The position numbers and the translations under genes are program-made. A DNA stretch of 64,000 nucleotides. It comes from Gemmatimonadota bacterium (GTDB lineage Bacteria > Gemmatimonadota > Gemmatimonadetes > Gemmatimonadales > Gemmatimonadaceae). Under the pieces are notes generated by a model. It made no database searches. It was not told the DNA's origin and worked only from the letters and a program-made list of their open reading frames with translations. Each line of letters starts with the position of its first letter. Position 1 is the stretch's first letter. Of the stretch, positions 9,575 through 18,006 are shown piece by piece. The stretch spans positions 1 to 64,000 of the forward strand of contig VHBP01000004.1 in NCBI GenBank assembly GCA_016871915.1, read 5' to 3'.

Positions 9575-10059
9575 CACCCGGCCGCGTAATGCCACGCCGC
9601 CACGTGATTCGCAACGTGCATGCTATGTGCCCGCTCGTAGGCCGCCTTGGAGAGTCGCCCGTAGGCAAAGTGCGGCTGCAATGGCCCAGTCCACCGGTCG
9701 AAGGCCTCGATACGATCCCGGATCAAAGCGAGCGCTTCATCCCAGGTGCGGGGGGGCGGCTCGGGGTCGCCGGGAATCTCTTGGCGCAGGTCATGGCGCA
9801 TCTGTCCCATGGCATCGAAAAGTCCGAAGACGAGCGGCCCGATCGTCATCCGGAAGAGCCGCGGCTTAAGCGCAGGGAAGCCCTGCAGGGAGTGCGCGAT
9901 GCTCCGCGCGCAATGGTCCAGTGTATGCGGCACATCCCACCCCGGCGTGAGGACCGCGTCGCGCGCGGCATCGAGGCGCTCAAGTTCTCGCCGCACCTCG
10001 TCAAATGAATGGAGGCGCAGCGGTCGAGGAGCCAAATGGTGATGATGCAGGTCGCCCAT
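9574..10059 (-). CDS. DUF1569 (DinB-like) small helical protein
   Basis: This 161-aa protein matches DUF1569, a DinB-superfamily four-helix bundle: SFDEVRRELERLDAARDAVL, WDVPHTLDHCARSIAHSLQG, EIPGDPEP and the strongly conserved end PHFAYGRLSKAAYERAHSMH followed by VANH. The spaced His residues (one in the DHCA motif, two near the end) are those expected to ligate a metal in DinB-type folds. The function of the family is unknown; related proteins include thiol-dependent transferases. The gene overlaps both neighbours by ATGA, so it is firmly part of the patatin-dioxygenase-flavoprotein operon. The His-rich N-terminus (four consecutive His) is natural here. Confidence 0.85.
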   Translation of the reverse strand: MGDLHHHHLAPRPLRLHSFDEVRRELERLDAARDAVLTPGWDVPHTLDHCARSIAHSLQGFPALKPRLFRMTIGPLVFGLFDAMGQMRHDLRQEIPGDPEPPPRTWDEALALIRDRIEAFDRWTGPLQPHFAYGRLSKAAYERAHSMHVANHVAAWHYAAG

Positions 10060-11822
10060 CAGCTCGCTCTCGCTGTGTTCCGCGACATCGCGCCTCGACC
10101 CTCTCCGACCTTCCCCCAGGGTGCGAAGGCGTTGGCGACGCCGCGCAACGACGCGCGGAGATCGGGGTAGTGTCGGATGAGGACGTCGGTCATCGTGTTG
10201 TTCTGGATCCAGTCGAGCCCGGCCTGCGTGTAGACCTCGCGGGTGAAGTCCCCTGACAGGAAACGGTCAGCGTTGAGCCGGCGCGAGGCCATCAGGACGA
10301 AGACTCGGAACGCCGTATCACTGAAGCCGAAGCCCTCAGGCAACAGTTCACAGAGATTACCGACGAGGAGATCGACCTCCTCGACGTCGCGGTAGATCAC
10401 CGCGAGCTCGGCCGCCAGCGTGGCGTCACCGCCAGTCAGATCGAGGAACGTCGTGACGGGGCGCATGTGAAACGCCCGACGAAAGGCGTTGTAGCGGGGG
10501 ATTCCGCGCTCCCGGTCCCGCAGGATGTCCACCGTCCCCATATCGAGGTGCTTGCCGTCTGGGAGCACGATATTGCGAAGGAAATCGGGATAGTTGTGGA
10601 TGGTGATGGCACCCGGGTGCGCGATGCCGAAGGAATAGAAGAGGTCTTGGAACGAGAGCCCATGGGCCATAGGCTGACGCGCCCGCTCGAAGACGATCTC
10701 GTCCATCGTGAGCGTGGTGGCAAGTCGTCCGGTGTCCAAGGACCGGAATTCCACCGTGTCAGGGAGCAGCGAGTGCAGGCGATAGACCGCGACGAACTCT
10801 TCCGTCAAGGAGTAGGGCGCCCCATGCATCTCCGTCGGCGACCCCGGGATCCCGGCGATCGCCTCATTCTCTGAGATGCGGCCCCAGTAGCGCCGAAGCG
10901 TTTCACCGGCGACCCCCCACCAATTCGTCTTCATTCCGAGCTGCACCGCCGGATGCGCCAGGATCCCGGGCGTCCACTCGAGGGTGTGGATCTTCGCGGT
11001 GAGCGCACAATTCACGAGACGCGCAGTGTCGAAGAGCTGGTCGCTGGTCCAGTCGGGATAATGCCGTCGGAGGTGATCGCAGATCGCGTTGTGTTCAAGG
11101 GCGAAGAGGGTATGCAGCAATTCCAGGCCGGTCCACCAATTATCGCTGAAGCCGGTGATTGGGATGCCACGATGGTCGCGCGGCAGGAAGTGATCGACGT
11201 ACCCGTCCTCGACAAAGAGCTTGCCGTCACGCGCCTTATTGCGAAGGGCCGCGGTCTCTACCTCAGAGGACCCGTAGATCTGCGATCCATCCCACCATGG
11301 GGTGCTTTTGTTCTGATAGGCCGGGTGGGTGCGATCGATCTCCCCGAGGGGGGCGTCGGGCAGGGTCCGGTGGACGTGCATCCGACCGTCCGACCAGCCA
11401 TCGCCCTCGCGCAGGGGGACCTCGATGTGCCGATCATCGTCATCATAGTGCCCGAACCAGTCGTGCACCATGAACTGGATCCAGGCGGCCGCAAGCAAGT
11501 TGAGCGAGGTCGCCGGCTTGAATTCCTGCCGCCGCAGCAGGCGCTCGCTGATCAGGCGCGGGTTCGGCGTGAGCAACGCCTCAGAGCTGGGGGCCTCGGT
11601 GAGATGCCGCGGGACATTGCGACCGAAGCGCATGCCGGCACACCCCATGAGCGGCCGCTCGAGATCATTGAACTTGCCGTCGGAGTGCCGCACGGCGAGG
11701 TACTTCGAGTGATCCATCGGACACCGGGCGGCGTCCCCGTATGGCTCGAGCGACGGATAGGTGTCGATCAGATTGTACGCCCGCAGCTGATCCCGGAGGG
11801 CCACCAGATTGAGGAGGCCCAT
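10059..11822 (-). CDS. COX/alpha-dioxygenase-type heme fatty-acid dioxygenase (animal heme peroxidase superfamily)
   Basis: The 587-residue frame from the ATG at 11822 covers the catalytic core. The distal heme site IQFMVHDWFGH has Gln116 and His120, spaced four apart as in cyclooxygenases. VAVYRLHSLLPD carries Tyr347 three residues before His350, matching the radical-forming Tyr and proximal heme His of COX and plant alpha-dioxygenases. Further alpha-dioxygenase signatures are GAITIHNYPDFLR and DILRDRERGIPRYNAFRR. Conservation of the Tyr argues for fatty-acid oxygenation rather than simple peroxidase activity. The natural start seems to be an ATG at 11915 that overlaps the patatin stop, but an in-frame TGA at 11888-11886 cuts off the conserved N-terminus, so translation of the core would need reinitiation, readthrough, or a corrected sequence. 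The stop overlaps the DUF1569 start by ATGA. Confidence 0.85.
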   Translation of the reverse strand: MGLLNLVALRDQLRAYNLIDTYPSLEPYGDAARCPMDHSKYLAVRHSDGKFNDLERPLMGCAGMRFGRNVPRHLTEAPSSEALLTPNPRLISERLLRRQEFKPATSLNLLAAAWIQFMVHDWFGHYDDDDRHIEVPLREGDGWSDGRMHVHRTLPDAPLGEIDRTHPAYQNKSTPWWDGSQIYGSSEVETAALRNKARDGKLFVEDGYVDHFLPRDHRGIPITGFSDNWWTGLELLHTLFALEHNAICDHLRRHYPDWTSDQLFDTARLVNCALTAKIHTLEWTPGILAHPAVQLGMKTNWWGVAGETLRRYWGRISENEAIAGIPGSPTEMHGAPYSLTEEFVAVYRLHSLLPDTVEFRSLDTGRLATTLTMDEIVFERARQPMAHGLSFQDLFYSFGIAHPGAITIHNYPDFLRNIVLPDGKHLDMGTVDILRDRERGIPRYNAFRRAFHMRPVTTFLDLTGGDATLAAELAVIYRDVEEVDLLVGNLCELLPEGFGFSDTAFRVFVLMASRRLNADRFLSGDFTREVYTQAGLDWIQNNTMTDVLIRHYPDLRASLRGVANAFAPWGKVGEGRGAMSRNTARAS

Positions 11823-11915
11823 CCACTTCGGGAGTCGGTGCCAGGGAACGACCCGATTGAGCGCTGAGAACCCACCGATGAGGAGTCACTTGCCGAGTGA
11901 GAGCCGATAGGTCAT
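11823..11915 (-). other. Interrupted N-terminal coding segment of the heme dioxygenase (in-frame TGA)
   Basis: From the ATG at 11915 (ATGA overlap with the patatin stop) the frame reads MTYRLSLGK, then TGA at 11888-11886, then LLIGGFSALNRVVPWHRLPK and W, directly into the annotated ATG at 11822 in the same frame. The post-stop segment resembles the usual N-terminus of this peroxidase family (a WHRLP motif shortly before the first helix), so coding constraint seems to persist across the stop. It may be a nonsense mutation or a base error (TGG or CGA to TGA). Confidence 0.6.
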
Positions 11916-13711
11916 TGGACCCCTGAGTGAGTGGAGAGCCGCTGCGACCACCACGGACCGAGCGTCGCCATGGCATGCTCGAAACCGATCGCTTCGGCCT
12001 CTGACAGGCGCGCGAAGTCAAAGAGCCCAATCGCCCCGACGGGCGGTGCGAGTACGACGTCAGCCACGGCGTGCGCTCGCTCCGCCTGCTGTGCCCCGCC
12101 AAGCAGGACGGAGCCGAGGATGGTATCGACAAGTGTGGGAAAGTACGGTGCTGCGCGCCCAGGGCGCAAACGATCGCGGAGGACCTGCCATCCCGTCGGC
12201 GTCTCGGGATAGCCCGAGGAGCGCATCGCATGGGCAGAGACATCCGCCGCGATAACCACGCCCGAGCGGAGGCCGTCGGCGGGGAGATTGTTGACCACCG
12301 CCCCATCGACGTGGAGCGATCCATCAGGATGGGCGAAGGCCGGTTCGATGCCGGGGATCGCCATGCTCGCCATGCACCCGTGGCGCACCAGTCCCTGTCG
12401 ATGCAGATGCATCCGCGCCGCCGTGAGGTTTGCGCTGCAAGTGAAGGCGTCGATCCAACAGTCCTCGAATTCGAGATCCCCAAAATTAGCGCGGAGCATC
12501 TCATCGGCTTCCCTGGCACGCACCAACCCGATGGTCGGGATCGTGTACGCCCGATGCGGGGCGATGCGTTGCCAACCATCCCGGTGGCGCTCTGCCATCT
12601 CATCCAAGGTCATCCCGGCGGCCCACTGAGCGGCAATGAGGGAGCCCATGCTGGTGCCCCCGACCTCATCGATCGGGATGCCTAGAGTCTGCATCGCTCG
12701 CAACAAACCGAGGTGCGCGAGCCCCCGCGCGCCACCACCGCTGAAGGCCACACCTATGCTGATGCCGAGGAGCTGACGAGCGACTCGCGCCCAATCCGAA
12801 GCGCGCCCCCCCCGGATATGGTGGCGTCGGTCGTAGGGTCGTCGCGCCATCCAGCGTGCCGTCCCCCGGACCGGGGACCGCACCTCTTCATGGAGCATGA
12901 GGAGCTCCTGACGGCAGCCGCCGAAGGACGTCGTCACGCGATCCGGAATCTCAGCGAGCCGTGCCGAAGGGAGTACTTCCAATATGAGATCGGCTTGCCG
13001 GAGGCAGGCGGCGTCCCAGCTCGGATGGATGGAAGACGCGAGGCAGAGCACGACCGTATGTCGCTCTTCGACCTCATGGAGCCATCGGGCGAGGGCGAGC
13101 GCCTGGCCGGTGTCCGCTTGACCCTCACCCAACAAATCGCCGAGTGCCGCCACGGCCCGCGCGTGATCGACCACAGCGACATCGCCAGTGGCGCGGAGCG
13201 CATTCGTGAGCCCCGTCGCCGCCGGCATCAGGTCGACCCCCGGCACCGCCCCACGGAGCACGACGACCGAAGGCCGACGCATCCCGGTCCGAGGTGGGGG
13301 CGGCGAGGCCGAGAGCAGAGTGGCGAGATGTCGGCTAATCCCGATGGCGAGGGCCGGTTGCCCCAGCAGGAGCGCATCAAAGCGCGCGCGCCGGATTCGC
13401 CCCAACTCCGAGTCGCGGATCGCGGTCACAGTTGCCGCGCGGCGCTGCCCGGTGAGGAGCGCGAATTCACCAACCAGATCCCCACGGGCGAGTTCGCGCA
13501 CGAGGACGGGACCGTCCGGACCCTCACGCTCGACGCGGAGTCGACCACTCAAGACGACGAAGCAATCGTCGCCCTCGGTACCCTGTCCAAAGAGCACGTG
13601 GCCGCCCTTGAGCAATTCAGGTTCGACGCTCTCCGCCACGCGATCGATTACGTCGGCGGTCAATCCGGCGAAGACACGACTGCGGCTTAGGGCGTCTGCT
13701 ATGTCGCGCAT
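11912..13711 (-). CDS. Patatin-like phospholipase with N-terminal cyclic nucleotide-binding domain
   Basis: This is a 599-aa, NTE-like arrangement. Residues about 5-125 form a cyclic nucleotide-binding domain (HVLFGQGTEGDDCFVVLSG, then RGDLVGEFALLTGQRRAATV with the conserved GE...R-AATV phosphate cassette). A middle region follows that resembles the nucleotide-fold linker seen in bacterial NTE proteins (VVVLRGAVPGVDLMPAATGL). A patatin domain occupies roughly 310-510: oxyanion loop FSGGGARGLAHLG, nucleophile elbow GTSMGS with the catalytic Ser, and the catalytic Asp in DGAVVNNLP. It should release fatty acids from phospholipids or lysophospholipids, perhaps under cNMP control. It is first in an ATGA-coupled operon with a heme fatty-acid dioxygenase, which would be a natural consumer of the released acid. 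The start is the ATG at 13711. Confidence 0.92.
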   Translation of the reverse strand: MRDIADALSRSRVFAGLTADVIDRVAESVEPELLKGGHVLFGQGTEGDDCFVVLSGRLRVEREGPDGPVLVRELARGDLVGEFALLTGQRRAATVTAIRDSELGRIRRARFDALLLGQPALAIGISRHLATLLSASPPPPRTGMRRPSVVVLRGAVPGVDLMPAATGLTNALRATGDVAVVDHARAVAALGDLLGEGQADTGQALALARWLHEVEERHTVVLCLASSIHPSWDAACLRQADLILEVLPSARLAEIPDRVTTSFGGCRQELLMLHEEVRSPVRGTARWMARRPYDRRHHIRGGRASDWARVARQLLGISIGVAFSGGGARGLAHLGLLRAMQTLGIPIDEVGGTSMGSLIAAQWAAGMTLDEMAERHRDGWQRIAPHRAYTIPTIGLVRAREADEMLRANFGDLEFEDCWIDAFTCSANLTAARMHLHRQGLVRHGCMASMAIPGIEPAFAHPDGSLHVDGAVVNNLPADGLRSGVVIAADVSAHAMRSSGYPETPTGWQVLRDRLRPGRAAPYFPTLVDTILGSVLLGGAQQAERAHAVADVVLAPPVGAIGLFDFARLSEAEAIGFEHAMATLGPWWSQRLSTHSGVQ

Positions 13712-13811
13712 AATATCTCTTGGAGAGACAGATTCTTACGATGCACCCCTTGAAACAGCAAGGGAGCCCCGCCCCGGGTAAGACCGGCGCGCGATAGAAG
13801 GGGCGGGACGA

Positions 13812-16088
13812 TCAGCGTGCCGCGACCCGCAGGGGCAACGCGCGGAGGCGCTGGCCCGTGAGGACAAAGAGCGCATTCGCCACCGCTGGAGCCACCGGAG
13901 GCAACGCGGTCTCTCCCATCCCCGTCGGGACCTCGGTGCTGGGCACAATGTGCACGTCAACCACAGGCGCCTCCGTGATCCGCAGCAACGGGTAGGTATC
14001 GAAGTCCGAGGTGGTCACGCGCCCGTCGGCGATCCGAATCTCGCCATGGAGCGCGGCGGAGAGCCCATCGAGCACCGCCCCCTCCACCTGCTGCCGGATC
14101 CCGCGGGGGTGCACCGCGAGGCCGCAGTCCACCGCACAGGTCACGCGATGCACACGGATCCCCTGCCGCGCGTCGAGGGAGACCTCGGCGACCTGCGCCA
14201 CGAGGGAGCCGAAGCTCCAGTGCAGCGCAACCCCACGCGCCCGCGGCCGACCGTCAGGGCCTGCCGCTAGTGCGGTGCCCCACCCCGCGCGTTCCGCCGC
14301 CAGTGAGAGCACCCGCGCCGCGCGGGGATGTTCGCGCAGATGCGACAAACGGAAGGCCAGGGGATCCTGCTGCGCGGCATGCGCTAACTCATCGATGAAC
14401 GACTCGAAGAAGAAGGCCTGATGCGAATGCCCCACCGAACGCCATGACCCCACGGGGACGGGGAGCTCGACGTCGGCATGAGCCGAGCGGAGCGCGGGGA
14501 TCTCGTAGGGCTGATCCCAGATCCCCTCGGCGGTGGTGCGATCCGGGCCGAAGGAGGTGATCCCGATCCCTACACGCTTGCTGAGTGCACGGAAGGCGGA
14601 CTGGCTGGCCGAATGCGCGGTGAGGGCGACGATACGCCCCTTCGCGTCGAGGCCCCCCTCGAGGCGGGAGGCGGCGGCAGGGCGATACATGTCGAAGCGG
14701 AGATCGTCCTCACGCGACCAGATCACCTGTACCGGGGTGCCGGGGAGCGCCTTCGCGACCGCCGCGGCCTGCGCCACATAATCGACCTCGAGACGGCGCC
14801 CGAAGCCGCCGCCCAGGAGCGATTGATGCAGCGTCACCTGATGGGGATCGAGATCGAGGACGCGCGCCACGGCGTCGCGGGCAAAGCGGGGGACCTGCGA
14901 GCCGCACCAGAGCTCGGCCGAGTCGCCCTCGGTGCGCACGGTGGCGTTCATCGGTTCCATCGTGGCGTGCGCGAGGTAGGGGGCCTCGTAGCGCGCCTCG
15001 ATCACCTTCGCGGCGGTCTGGAGCACCTCGACCGGGTTCCCGACCTTCCGGAAGGGGAGCCCGTCATTCGTCTCGGCGACTTCACGCAGCGTGCGCTGAA
15101 TCGCCGCGGAGTCGAGCGCGGCGTGCGGCGAGGGGGACCACTCGATCTTCAGCGCGGCGAGCGCCTGCTTCGCCTGCCACCAGGTCGCCGCGACGACCGC
15201 GACCCCTGGGGGATCGCCATGCGTGCTCCCCTCGAGCGGGACGACCGCCTTCACCCCGGGGAGGGCGAGCGCCGCATTCTTCTCGAACTTCACCGGCCGA
15301 CTCCCGAGCGCCGGCGGCATCGCGACCGCGGCCTGCAGCATCCCCGGCAGGGCGAGATCGATCCCGAAGAGCGGCGCGCCGACCGACTTGGCGCGCGAAT
15401 CGAGACGGGGCACGTCGCGACCGATGATCGTGAAGCCCGCGGGATCCTTGAGCGCGACCTTGGCCGGCTGCTGCGCCGCCGCCTCCTCGATGATCTCGCC
15501 ATAGCCGATGCTGCGATCGCCGAAGATCACACGCCCCCGTTCGGCGCGGCACTGATCAGGAGGCACCCCGAAGCGCGCCGCCGCGGCCGCGATGAGCGCC
15601 ATGCGCGCCGTCGCCCCCGCCTCGCGCGCGATCGCCCAGACATCGCGCACGCTCGAGGAGCCCCCCGTCATCAGGACGCCGATCTCGCGCGCCGTCTTCG
15701 CGGTGAACCAGTGCAGCGTGCGACCGAGCGCCGAGGTCGCCTGATCGGGGTGGAGCGGAAGCCCGTCGGCAAGCGCGGCGATGTTCCCGTAGATCGTGTC
15801 GATCGGGGCGTGCACCACCTGCACCGACGCGAAGGGGACCTCGAGCTCCTCGGCCACCAACATCGCGAGCGCGGTGTGGATCCCCTGCCCCATCTCCGCC
15901 TTGGGGGAGATCACCGTCACCGTGCCATCGGGGGCGATCGCGAGCCACCCGTTCAGCTGGACGGTGCCGTCAGGGAGATCGGCGGCGTGCTTGGCGCGCA
16001 GGCGCTGCCGCGGCGGGACGAGGGACCATCCGACGACGAGGGCGCCAGTGGCCCCGAGGCCCAAGAGGAGGAAGGTGCGGCGCCGCAT
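13812..16088 (-). CDS. Xanthine dehydrogenase-family molybdopterin-binding subunit (IorB-like), Tat-exported
   Basis: The 758-aa product opens with MRRRTFLLLGLGATGALVVG, a twin-arginine signal, and continues with the IorB-type first domain (AIAPDGTVTVISPKAEMGQG, VAEELEV...VQVVHAPID). Molybdenum-hydroxylase motifs follow: KDPAGFTIIGRDVPRLDS, YLAHATMEPMNATV, HQSLLGGGFGRRLEVDYVAQ, and near the end GMGETALPPVAPAVANALF with the catalytic Glu of GxGExxxPP. Family members hydroxylate N-heterocycles or oxidise aldehydes in the periplasm, paired with a small 2Fe-2S subunit (IorA) and often a cytochrome c. No IorA-like gene is in the window, so the partner must be encoded elsewhere. It lies 27 bp downstream of the DUF5995-cNMP gene and is probably co-transcribed. 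Confidence 0.9.
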   Translation of the reverse strand: MRRRTFLLLGLGATGALVVGWSLVPPRQRLRAKHAADLPDGTVQLNGWLAIAPDGTVTVISPKAEMGQGIHTALAMLVAEELEVPFASVQVVHAPIDTIYGNIAALADGLPLHPDQATSALGRTLHWFTAKTAREIGVLMTGGSSSVRDVWAIAREAGATARMALIAAAAARFGVPPDQCRAERGRVIFGDRSIGYGEIIEEAAAQQPAKVALKDPAGFTIIGRDVPRLDSRAKSVGAPLFGIDLALPGMLQAAVAMPPALGSRPVKFEKNAALALPGVKAVVPLEGSTHGDPPGVAVVAATWWQAKQALAALKIEWSPSPHAALDSAAIQRTLREVAETNDGLPFRKVGNPVEVLQTAAKVIEARYEAPYLAHATMEPMNATVRTEGDSAELWCGSQVPRFARDAVARVLDLDPHQVTLHQSLLGGGFGRRLEVDYVAQAAAVAKALPGTPVQVIWSREDDLRFDMYRPAAASRLEGGLDAKGRIVALTAHSASQSAFRALSKRVGIGITSFGPDRTTAEGIWDQPYEIPALRSAHADVELPVPVGSWRSVGHSHQAFFFESFIDELAHAAQQDPLAFRLSHLREHPRAARVLSLAAERAGWGTALAAGPDGRPRARGVALHWSFGSLVAQVAEVSLDARQGIRVHRVTCAVDCGLAVHPRGIRQQVEGAVLDGLSAALHGEIRIADGRVTTSDFDTYPLLRITEAPVVDVHIVPSTEVPTGMGETALPPVAPAVANALFVLTGQRLRALPLRVAAR

Positions 16089-16115
16089 CAGGTAGAAGAT
16101 GCCACGCCGACGCCG

Positions 16116-17996
16116 TCAGCGCACGCCCGTCGCGATCCCGTCCTCCAACCGCCGCGTCGTCGCGATCAACCGATCGCTCAGCGTCCGCAGCAACCCGATC
16201 GCGAGGCGCGGGTGCTGCGTCAGCAGCTCGAGGAGCACCTCGCCGGGGAGGAGGAGGGTTCGCACCGGGGTGACCGCGACCACATCGGCGGTCGCGGCGG
16301 TGGCATTGAGGGTGGAGAGCTCGCCGATCGCAGCGGGGCGCGTGAGGCGCGCGACCACCGCCTGCCCTGCCGCACGATCCTGACGGACCTCGACCTCTCC
16401 CTCCATCAGGAAACGGATCCCATCGGCCGGCGCGCCCTGCGCGACGAGCCGCGTCCCGGCCGGAAGGGACTCCTCGCGCACGCGCTCGGCGACATGCACC
16501 AGCACGGCGGGATCGACTTCGAGGAAGGCCTGCGTCTCCTTGAGGAAGAGGACGCGATCGATGAGTGAGGTCATGTGCGAGTCGAGAGGGGGAAGATGGC
16601 CGGCGTCGGCGCCGAGCTGATGGGCGGTGAGGCGGACCCAGCGATCGTCGTGGCGTGTGAGGCGATCGACGAGGGCGCGACCCGCGCCGACCGTGGCGGG
16701 ACGCATCGGCCGGTCGTCACCAAGGGCGCGACGCCACGCCTGCACGGTGTGCAGGTCGTGTTCGAGCGCGGCGCGCAGGTGCGCCGCGGCGGGTAGCGAA
16801 GCCGATGCGAGCGCGGCGCGGTCCAGTGCCTCACGACGCCGCCAGCGGCGGCGGACGCGTGACACGGGCCACCGGCGATCGAGGGTGAGGGTGGGGCCGC
16901 GCCGGTGCACGAGCTGCTCGAGCACCTGCTCGCGGCGTGCATCACGCCCGCGGAGCCATCGCGCGAGCGTGGTCGTTTCGCGGGCCGGTGCCTGCGTGGC
17001 CACCTGCGCGGCGAGCGCCGCCGCCTCGGCGATCTGCCTCGCCTCGGTCCAGGCGCGCACCGTCGGTACCAGCGAGGCGCCCCCTTCGGCAAGTTGGCGC
17101 ATCGCGAGCTCCGCGATCGCGGGATCGCGGGCGGCCATCGCGAGGATGATCTCCGTCGTCGCTCCGTCGATGTTCCCGCCGCGAGTGCGCCACCCCTGCA
17201 TGGCGTGCCACATGCGCAGCGGGCGCAGACTCAACACCTCGACGAGCCCGGCGATCGAGGTGGCCGTGGCATCGATGAGGCGCTCGACTGCGGCGCGCTC
17301 GCGATCGTCCTGCGCATGCAACAGGAGCGCGGTCTGGAACCAGGAGGCCTCGCGCGCGTGGAGGAGGATCCGCTGCCCCATCGCCATCGTGAGACGCCGC
17401 GCGAGCTTGTTCCCCAGATAGAAGACGGGGTGGAATGCCGCGAGCACGGTGTCCTGGATGTGCGGGAGACTCTCCCAGGCGATCGCGTTGATGCGCAGGA
17501 AGTCGCGATAGCGCACCACGGGCACCCCCGCCTGGCTCCCGCGCAGGACGCTCGTGCGCTCGAGATGCGCAAGGTCGCCGGCGTAGCGAGAGGCGCCCAA
17601 GGTGACGAAGGCGAGGTCGTAGTTGATGTGCGCATTCATCCCGAGGAGCATCGCCTCGAGCACCGAGGCGCGCCCCGACTCGCTCGCCGCGAAGGCGTGA
17701 CGCCAGGCGCCGCACTGCGCGGGATCGCGACGCTCCCACCGTGCCTTCTGCTCGAGATAGACCTCGACGAAGCGACAGCACATGTCGATCGCCCAGGCGG
17801 GATCCTCGAAGCGATCGGCGCGCACGCCGGCGAGGACCTCACGCGAGAAGGTGAGGTAGGTGAGCTGGAAGACGGCGCGGCGATCGCCGCTGGCCTGCAT
17901 CGCGGCCAGGTCGCGCGCCATCGTCACGATGTGGCCTTCGAAGATCCCGATGTCGTAGCCCCCCGCCGGTGGGGCCTGTTGCCCGATGAGCGTCAT
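16116..17996 (-). CDS. DUF5995-type protein fused to C-terminal cyclic nucleotide-binding domain
   Basis: The 626-aa protein has an N-terminal module (about residues 15-250) resembling DUF5995: YLTFSREVLAGVRADRFEDP, LLGMNAHINYDLAFVTLG with the hallmark NAHINYDL motif, VRYRDFLRINAIAW, and a later SWFQTALLL segment. The middle (about 260-500) is an Arg/Ala/Leu-rich helical region that looks like degenerate HEAT-type repeats. The last 120 residues are a cyclic nucleotide-binding domain (AGTRLVAQGAPADGIRFLME, PAAIGELSTLNATAATADVV). The canonical Arg of the phosphate-binding cassette appears replaced (ATAATADVV), so it may not bind nucleotide. No catalytic function is known for DUF5995. It follows the aminotransferase gene by 10 bp and precedes the IorB-like gene. 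Confidence 0.75.
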   Translation of the reverse strand: MTLIGQQAPPAGGYDIGIFEGHIVTMARDLAAMQASGDRRAVFQLTYLTFSREVLAGVRADRFEDPAWAIDMCCRFVEVYLEQKARWERRDPAQCGAWRHAFAASESGRASVLEAMLLGMNAHINYDLAFVTLGASRYAGDLAHLERTSVLRGSQAGVPVVRYRDFLRINAIAWESLPHIQDTVLAAFHPVFYLGNKLARRLTMAMGQRILLHAREASWFQTALLLHAQDDRERAAVERLIDATATSIAGLVEVLSLRPLRMWHAMQGWRTRGGNIDGATTEIILAMAARDPAIAELAMRQLAEGGASLVPTVRAWTEARQIAEAAALAAQVATQAPARETTTLARWLRGRDARREQVLEQLVHRRGPTLTLDRRWPVSRVRRRWRRREALDRAALASASLPAAAHLRAALEHDLHTVQAWRRALGDDRPMRPATVGAGRALVDRLTRHDDRWVRLTAHQLGADAGHLPPLDSHMTSLIDRVLFLKETQAFLEVDPAVLVHVAERVREESLPAGTRLVAQGAPADGIRFLMEGEVEVRQDRAAGQAVVARLTRPAAIGELSTLNATAATADVVAVTPVRTLLLPGEVLLELLTQHPRLAIGLLRTLSDRLIATTRRLEDGIATGVR

Positions 17997-18006
17997 GCGC
18001 GCGGGA

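Noticed and set aside
11886-11888. Selenocysteine or TGA-as-tryptophan recoding in the heme dioxygenase
   Set aside because: TGA ends many clear genes here, no SelA/SelB or SECIS-like evidence is visible, and position 10 is not an active site. A mutation or base error is simpler.
13757-13774. CCCTTG-N6-CAAGGG hairpin upstream of the patatin gene
   Set aside because: Only six base pairs, with no T-run; too weak to call a regulatory element.
14478-16568. Long plus-strand open frame (about 696 codons) opposite the molybdenum hydroxylase gene
   Set aside because: It is rich in Arg/Gly/Glu/Asp with no domain pattern and mirrors a well-supported minus-strand gene; long antisense frames are expected in GC-rich DNA.
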